Below are positions 59,930-64,000 of a DNA stretch of 64,000 bases, in pieces. The number at the start of each line of letters is the position of its first letter. The first letter of the stretch is position 1. The notes beneath the pieces are model-generated. The model had not been told where the DNA came from. It ran no database searches and worked only from the letters and a program-made list of their open reading frames with translations. This DNA comes from Nocardia nova SH22a (GTDB lineage Bacteria > Actinomycetota > Actinomycetes > Mycobacteriales > Mycobacteriaceae), in assembly GCF_000523235.1 (NCBI RefSeq), contig NZ_CP006850.1:3286001-3350000 (forward strand), given 5' to 3'. Made by a program: the position numbers and the translations under genes.

Positions 59930-61621
59930 TCAGGGCTGGATCCAGGTGTCGTCGAGGGCCAGGAAACTCTCGGAGGTGAACCGGAATCCGTTGACCTGAT
60001 TCCTGATTCCCGCGTACTGCAGGCGTTCGAACAACGGAAAGGTGACGCCGTTGTCGATCAGGACGTTCTGCAACTCGGTGTAGATCCGCGACCGCTGCGC
60101 CTCGTCGCCCGCCTGTACTGCCTGAGTGAACAGATCGCGTACCCGCGCCGCGGTCTCGGGTTTCTGCGCGTTCCGGGCCAGGGCCTTCGAATTCGCCAGT
60201 TGCTCGTCGAGAATGTATTGCAGTGCGCCGGGATCGGCACGGGTGAAATAGCTTTCGAGGAGATCGTATTGCCCGCCCGCGATGGCGCCCGGCCGCTCGG
60301 CGGTGGTCACCACCTTCAACTGGAGATCGATACCGACCTGACGCAGCTGGTCCTGGAACAGCTCGGCGCCGGGACTGGCCGTGGAGATCAACTGGGTGAG
60401 CGTGAGCCGCTTGCCGTCCTTCGACCGGTAACGGTCGCCGGGGGCGATGCGCCATCCTGCGGCGTCGAGCAGCCGCCCGGCCTCCTGCGGGTCGTAGTTC
60501 AGCTTGGCGGCCTGCGAGGCGAAATACGGCGTCGTGCTGTCGAAGGGGCCCGCGACCGGCGGATAGTCCGATCCGAAAACGGTGGCGGCATAGGACTTCA
60601 CGTCGATCGCGTGATACAGCGCCGCGCGCACCCGGTCGTCGGCGAGCGGACGCCCCTGCGACACATTCGGATACAGCGTGTACGAGACGCCAGGCAGCGG
60701 CCGCGACCGCACATACGCGCCCGAACGCGAGATCAACTGCCGGTCCTCGACGGTGAACGGATTGCGCGGCCAGGCGATATCGATCTGGCCCGCGACCAGA
60801 TCGCCGGTGCGGACGCTGTCTTCGGCCACATAGCTCACCCGCACTCCGTCCAGATACGCCTCGCCGGTGTTCTTGCTCAGCGCCGAACCCCAGTGATGGC
60901 CGGTGCGCCTGCTCAGCGAGACGCTCTCGCCCGGTACGTATTTGTCGAGGACGAACGGTCCCGAGCCGACGACGCCGCCCTGGCAGCGTTGCTGGGGAGT
61001 GTTGCGCAACGACGCCGGGGACAGCAGCGCGAGATTCGTGGTCGAGGTCGCCTGCAGGAACGACGAATTCGGCCGGGAGAAGTGGAATCTCACCGTCCTG
61101 CCGTCGACCACCTCGGCCGACTCCAGTCCGACGATGTAGCTCGCGCCGAACACGGTGCCGTTGGTCTGGCGCCGCAGGTCGAGGAAGGCGTCGAAGTTGG
61201 CTTTCACCGCCGCGGCGTCCAAGGGTGCGCCGTCGGCGAAGGTGACCCCGTCGCGCAGGGTGAAGGTGTATTCGAGGCCGTCGGGGCTGATCTGCCAGCC
61301 GGTGGCCAGCCACGGCACGATCGCGCCGGTCTCGGGATTCTGGTCGGTGAGGGAGTCGGCGAAATTCCGGATGAGGGAACGATGTTCGATCCAATACACC
61401 TGAAACGGGTCGATGCACGGAAACGCCGCGTTGTCGGGAAAGAACGCGATCCGCAGGGTGCCGCCGCGCACCGGATCGCGGCCCTCACCCGAGGGCCCGC
61501 TGTCGGTGCCCGCACCGCCGCAGGCGCCGGCGAGGAGTGCGGCGACGGCCGCGAGTGCGATGGCCGCGATCCGCCTTCGGCGCGTGCGGCGGAACGGGGC
61601 GGGCTTCGAGAAGGTCGGCAT
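59930..61621 (-). CDS. Peptide/nickel-type ABC substrate-binding lipoprotein (third importer)
   Basis: This 563-aa SBP_bac_5 lipoprotein has a very basic N-terminus (RRTRRRR) before the signal helix and cleavage before C34 in LLAGAC, a slightly unusual lipobox. Blocks include IVPWLATGWQISPDGLEYTFTLRDGVTFADGAPLD and VVGSGPFVLDKYVPGESVSL. It differs from the two other binding proteins, so the three systems probably have separate ligands. I chose the ATG at 61621 behind GAGGA. Confidence 0.9.
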   Translation of the reverse strand: MPTFSKPAPFRRTRRRRIAAIALAAVAALLAGACGGAGTDSGPSGEGRDPVRGGTLRIAFFPDNAAFPCIDPFQVYWIEHRSLIRNFADSLTDQNPETGAIVPWLATGWQISPDGLEYTFTLRDGVTFADGAPLDAAAVKANFDAFLDLRRQTNGTVFGASYIVGLESAEVVDGRTVRFHFSRPNSSFLQATSTTNLALLSPASLRNTPQQRCQGGVVGSGPFVLDKYVPGESVSLSRRTGHHWGSALSKNTGEAYLDGVRVSYVAEDSVRTGDLVAGQIDIAWPRNPFTVEDRQLISRSGAYVRSRPLPGVSYTLYPNVSQGRPLADDRVRAALYHAIDVKSYAATVFGSDYPPVAGPFDSTTPYFASQAAKLNYDPQEAGRLLDAAGWRIAPGDRYRSKDGKRLTLTQLISTASPGAELFQDQLRQVGIDLQLKVVTTAERPGAIAGGQYDLLESYFTRADPGALQYILDEQLANSKALARNAQKPETAARVRDLFTQAVQAGDEAQRSRIYTELQNVLIDNGVTFPLFERLQYAGIRNQVNGFRFTSESFLALDDTWIQP

Positions 61622-61676
61622 CGGGCAATTCCTCGGTGATGAGACGAAAACCGTTGAAGGACAGGTGAATCCGTGG

Positions 61677-62855
61677 CTAGTCCGCATGGCGCAGGACGGT
61701 GCGTCCCGCGGCGAGCAGTGCGGCGTCCTCCTGTGGCGGGTGGACCCGTACGCACAGGACGTCGCGCAGATGCCGTTCCAGTGGGTTGTGCCGGGTCAGG
61801 GCCGCGTTTCCGAGCGCCGCCACGGCCGTCTCGACCGCCGTGACGGCCGAGCGTGCGATCAACACCTTGACCGACGACAGCTGTTGTGCCACACCGGGTT
61901 CGGCGGCGGCGAGGCGGTGCAGGGTGCCATAGAGCAGTGTCTCGGCCTGCACGATCTGGGTCTCGATCTCACCGGCCACCGCCTGGATGCGTTCGGTCTC
62001 GGCGATCGGCCTTCCCAGCGCCGAGGGGACCCGGGTGCGGGCGTATGCGGTGAACGCGGTGCGGGCGGCGCGGGCCACGCCCACGTAGAGCGCCGAGTGC
62101 CCGAACGAGCCCGGGCCCGCGGTCGCCGCCGGATCGCGGTACACCCCGTCGGTGAGCGGGATCTCGCGGAAACCGGCTGCGGGCACGGCGACCTCGGTGT
62201 AGGTCACATCGTGGGTGTTGGAGGCCCGCAACCCGAGGTGGTCCCAGGTGTCGTGCCACGTGATCCCCGGCGTGTCGGCGGCAACGAGGAAATGCCCCAC
62301 CCGCTGCGGGGTTTCGTCGGTGACGGCCCACACCACGTGGTAGGCCAGCGCCCGCCCGCCGGTCGCGAAGATCTTGCGTCCGGTGAGTGTCCAGCCCGAT
62401 GCGGTGCGCCGCGCGATCGTCGCGGGCAGTCCGCCGCGGGCCGGGGCGCCGAGCTCCGGCTCCGCTCGGACCGCGTTGATCAGCGCCGGGCCGTCGTGGG
62501 AGCGCCGCACCAGGTCGGCGTAGACCGTGTCGGGCCAGCCGCCGGTGTCGGCCTGGGTCCGATGAATACCCAGATTGTTCGCCGCGATGAGGGCGACCGA
62601 AGGATCGCCCTCGCCGAGCGCCACCAGGATGCGTGCCACCCGGTGGTGATCGAGTTCGGGGCCGCCGTAGCGGGCGGCGACGGTGGCGGTGAGGTATCCG
62701 CCGCGATGGGCCGCGAGCAGACCGGCGAGCGGGACCTCGCCGCTGCGGTCGTATTCGGCTGCGGTATCGGCGATTTCGGCCGTCAACGCCGCCAGGGCGG
62801 CGGGTGAGGTGTCCGGAACGGTCAGCGCCGGGAAACCGGCCGGTGCGGTGGTCAC
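61677..62855 (-). CDS. Acyl-CoA-dehydrogenase-fold flavoprotein, SfnB-like
   Basis: This 392-aa member of the acyl-CoA dehydrogenase superfamily has GGPELDHHRVARILVALGEGDPSVALIAANNLGIH near the start, GRKIFATGGRALAYHVVWAV in the beta-domain, THDVTYTEVAVPA, and the C-terminal LGNAALTRHNPLERHLRDVLCVRVHPPQED. Association with an SsuD-like monooxygenase is also known for SfnB-type proteins of sulfur-starvation operons. The GTG start overlaps the monooxygenase stop. Confidence 0.87.
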   Translation of the reverse strand: MTTAPAGFPALTVPDTSPAALAALTAEIADTAAEYDRSGEVPLAGLLAAHRGGYLTATVAARYGGPELDHHRVARILVALGEGDPSVALIAANNLGIHRTQADTGGWPDTVYADLVRRSHDGPALINAVRAEPELGAPARGGLPATIARRTASGWTLTGRKIFATGGRALAYHVVWAVTDETPQRVGHFLVAADTPGITWHDTWDHLGLRASNTHDVTYTEVAVPAAGFREIPLTDGVYRDPAATAGPGSFGHSALYVGVARAARTAFTAYARTRVPSALGRPIAETERIQAVAGEIETQIVQAETLLYGTLHRLAAAEPGVAQQLSSVKVLIARSAVTAVETAVAALGNAALTRHNPLERHLRDVLCVRVHPPQEDAALLAAGRTVLRHAD

Positions 62856-63985
62856 GGCCGGGCCGCCGCGAGCGCGCCGGGATGTTCCCGCTGCAGCGTG
62901 CCGCGCCGACCGGTCGCCTTCCGGTGCGCCAGCTCCTGGCGGACCAGCGGCAGCACGTAACGCCCGTAGTCGATGACATCGTTGAGCGTGTCGTACCCGC
63001 GGATCGACACCAGGCCCGCACCCAGGTCGATGTAGTCCACGATCGCCGCCGCGACGGTCTCCGGGCTGCCGACCAGTGCGGTGGACGCACCGGCGGCGTT
63101 GGTCACCGCGGTGGTGCGCGTCCAGAGCGCGCGATCGTAGATCTCCTGGCGCGCGGCGAATTCCAGGGCCCGTTGCGATCCCACGTTCTGCGGTGCGCCG
63201 GTGAAACGCCGGGGCGGCTGACTGTCGTGCAGATTACGTGCGATTCGCTCGACGTAATCGCGGGCCTTCGCCCAGGCGAGGTCGTCGGTGCGGTCGATGA
63301 TCGGGCGGAAGGTCACCCAGATACGCGGGCGATCGGTGCGCCCGGCCGCCGCGGCGACGGCGTGCACACGCTGGATCTGGGCCTTGACGTCGGCGAGCGG
63401 TTCGCCCCAGAAGGCGAAGATATCGGCCTTCGCCCCGCCGATCGCGAAAGCGGCATCGGACTGCCCGCCGAACGAGATCGGAATCGAGTCGCCGTGGGGC
63501 GGGAATCCGGGGCCGAAATCATCGAAGCGGTAGTGCTCGCCCGCATAGGAGAACGGCTGTTTCTCCGACCACGCGCGGCGCAGCACGTCGATGAATTCGC
63601 CGGTGCGCGCATAACGCTGCTCCTTGGGCAGATAGTCACCCTGGCGCGCCTGTTCGGCGTCGTTGCCGCCGGAGATCAGATGCAGGACCGCCCGGCCCCC
63701 GGTGAGCTGATCGAGGGTGGCCAGCTGCTGGGCGGCGACGGTCGGGAACACCGTGTTCGGGCGTACCGCGACGATCGGCTTCAACGTGTCGCTGAGCTGG
63801 CCGACCGCCGAGGCGAGCACGAACGAATCGGCACTGGACGAACTGTACGGCAGCAGGGTCGCATCGAATCCGGCGTCCTCGAGGGTGCGAACGTAGCGGC
63901 GCACGAACGGCAGGTCGATACCGCGGGTGGGAATCGGCTCGAGTTCGGTCGAGGGATTCGTGTGGGTCAGGCTGATGAATTCCAC
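62852..63985 (-). CDS. Alkanesulfonate monooxygenase (SsuD)-like LLM enzyme
   Basis: This FMN-dependent monooxygenase of about 377 aa is closer to SsuD than to the NtaA-type enzymes elsewhere in the window. SsuD-like blocks are GFDATLLPYSSSSADSFVLASA, LKPIVAVRPNTVFPTVAAQQLATLDQLTGGRAVLHLISGG and RYARTGEFIDVLRRAW, plus SIPISFGGQSDAA. SsuD uses FMNH2 and O2 to release sulfite from alkanesulfonates. Here a desulfonation role is inferred, not shown. The frame stays open upstream of the GTG at 63985, so the start may lie beyond the window. Confidence 0.87.
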   Translation of the reverse strand: MEFISLTHTNPSTELEPIPTRGIDLPFVRRYVRTLEDAGFDATLLPYSSSSADSFVLASAVGQLSDTLKPIVAVRPNTVFPTVAAQQLATLDQLTGGRAVLHLISGGNDAEQARQGDYLPKEQRYARTGEFIDVLRRAWSEKQPFSYAGEHYRFDDFGPGFPPHGDSIPISFGGQSDAAFAIGGAKADIFAFWGEPLADVKAQIQRVHAVAAAAGRTDRPRIWVTFRPIIDRTDDLAWAKARDYVERIARNLHDSQPPRRFTGAPQNVGSQRALEFAARQEIYDRALWTRTTAVTNAAGASTALVGSPETVAAAIVDYIDLGAGLVSIRGYDTLNDVIDYGRYVLPLVRQELAHRKATGRRGTLQREHPGALAAARP

Positions 63986-64000
63986 ATTCGGCGCGGCGGT

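Overview
The window is about 70% G+C, tightly packed, with frequent ATGA and GTGA start/stop overlaps, actinobacterial-type lipoproteins and an actinobacterial uptake hydrogenase. It looks like chromosomal DNA of a mycolic-acid actinomycete; Nocardia or a close relative is my best guess, made without any database search. I saw no tRNA, rRNA, CRISPR array, transposase or phage gene.

Region 1 (1-15384, all + strand) is a nearly complete [NiFe]-hydrogenase locus of the high-affinity group 1h type. The order is hypA, hypB, hhyS, hhyL, a NifU/Rieske-like fusion, DUF5947-like, DUF6084-like, an unrecognised 438-aa protein, a 39-aa single-span membrane peptide, an M52 maturation protease, hypC (copy 1), hypF, hypC (copy 2), hypD, hypE, a NiCoT nickel permease and a DUF6390-like protein. 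It would encode the enzyme, its Ni-Fe(CN)2CO cofactor assembly, nickel uptake, large-subunit cleavage and probably an electron-transfer or membrane-docking module. A CRP/GlxR-like site precedes hhyS.

Region 2 (15388-22380) is mixed housekeeping or accessory content: a glutamine synthetase-like ligase, a metal-dependent cyclase/hydrolase, a DUF427 protein, a thioesterase, a MetE/UROD-like protein followed by two decayed partial copies of its own 3' end, and a flavin monooxygenase-like protein.

Region 3 (22611-64000) is dominated by one theme: import and FMN-dependent oxygenation of unidentified small organic molecules. It holds eight luciferase-like monooxygenase (LLM) family genes, six of full length and two short and degenerate. 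It also holds three complete peptide/nickel-type ABC importers (binding protein, two permeases and a fused double ATPase), three DszC/SfnB-type acyl-CoA-dehydrogenase-fold flavoproteins, three aldo/keto reductases, a LysR regulator and a DUF1684 / ketopantoate-reductase-like pair. They form several operons: 22611-35559 (+), 35662-41359 (+), 47198-54414 (+) and 63985-54533 (-). Between them lie an enoyl-CoA hydratase divergent from an HxlR regulator, a truncated HAD gene and a heterodimeric ABC exporter. Known relatives of this combination act in desulfonation and sulfur scavenging (SsuD, SfnB, DszA/DszC) or in aminopolycarboxylate degradation (NtaA, EmoA with an oligopeptide-type importer). 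Organosulfur or chelator scavenging is therefore the working inference, but no substrate can be read from the sequence. No flavin reductase for the monooxygenases is present in the window.

Non-coding features worth attention are an 82-bp imperfect palindrome (41493-41574), a 27-bp palindrome (47057-47083), paired TTCT-N5-AGAA sites at the HxlR locus, a 24-bp six-unit coding minisatellite (50713-50856) and a strong terminator between convergent operons (54441-54474).
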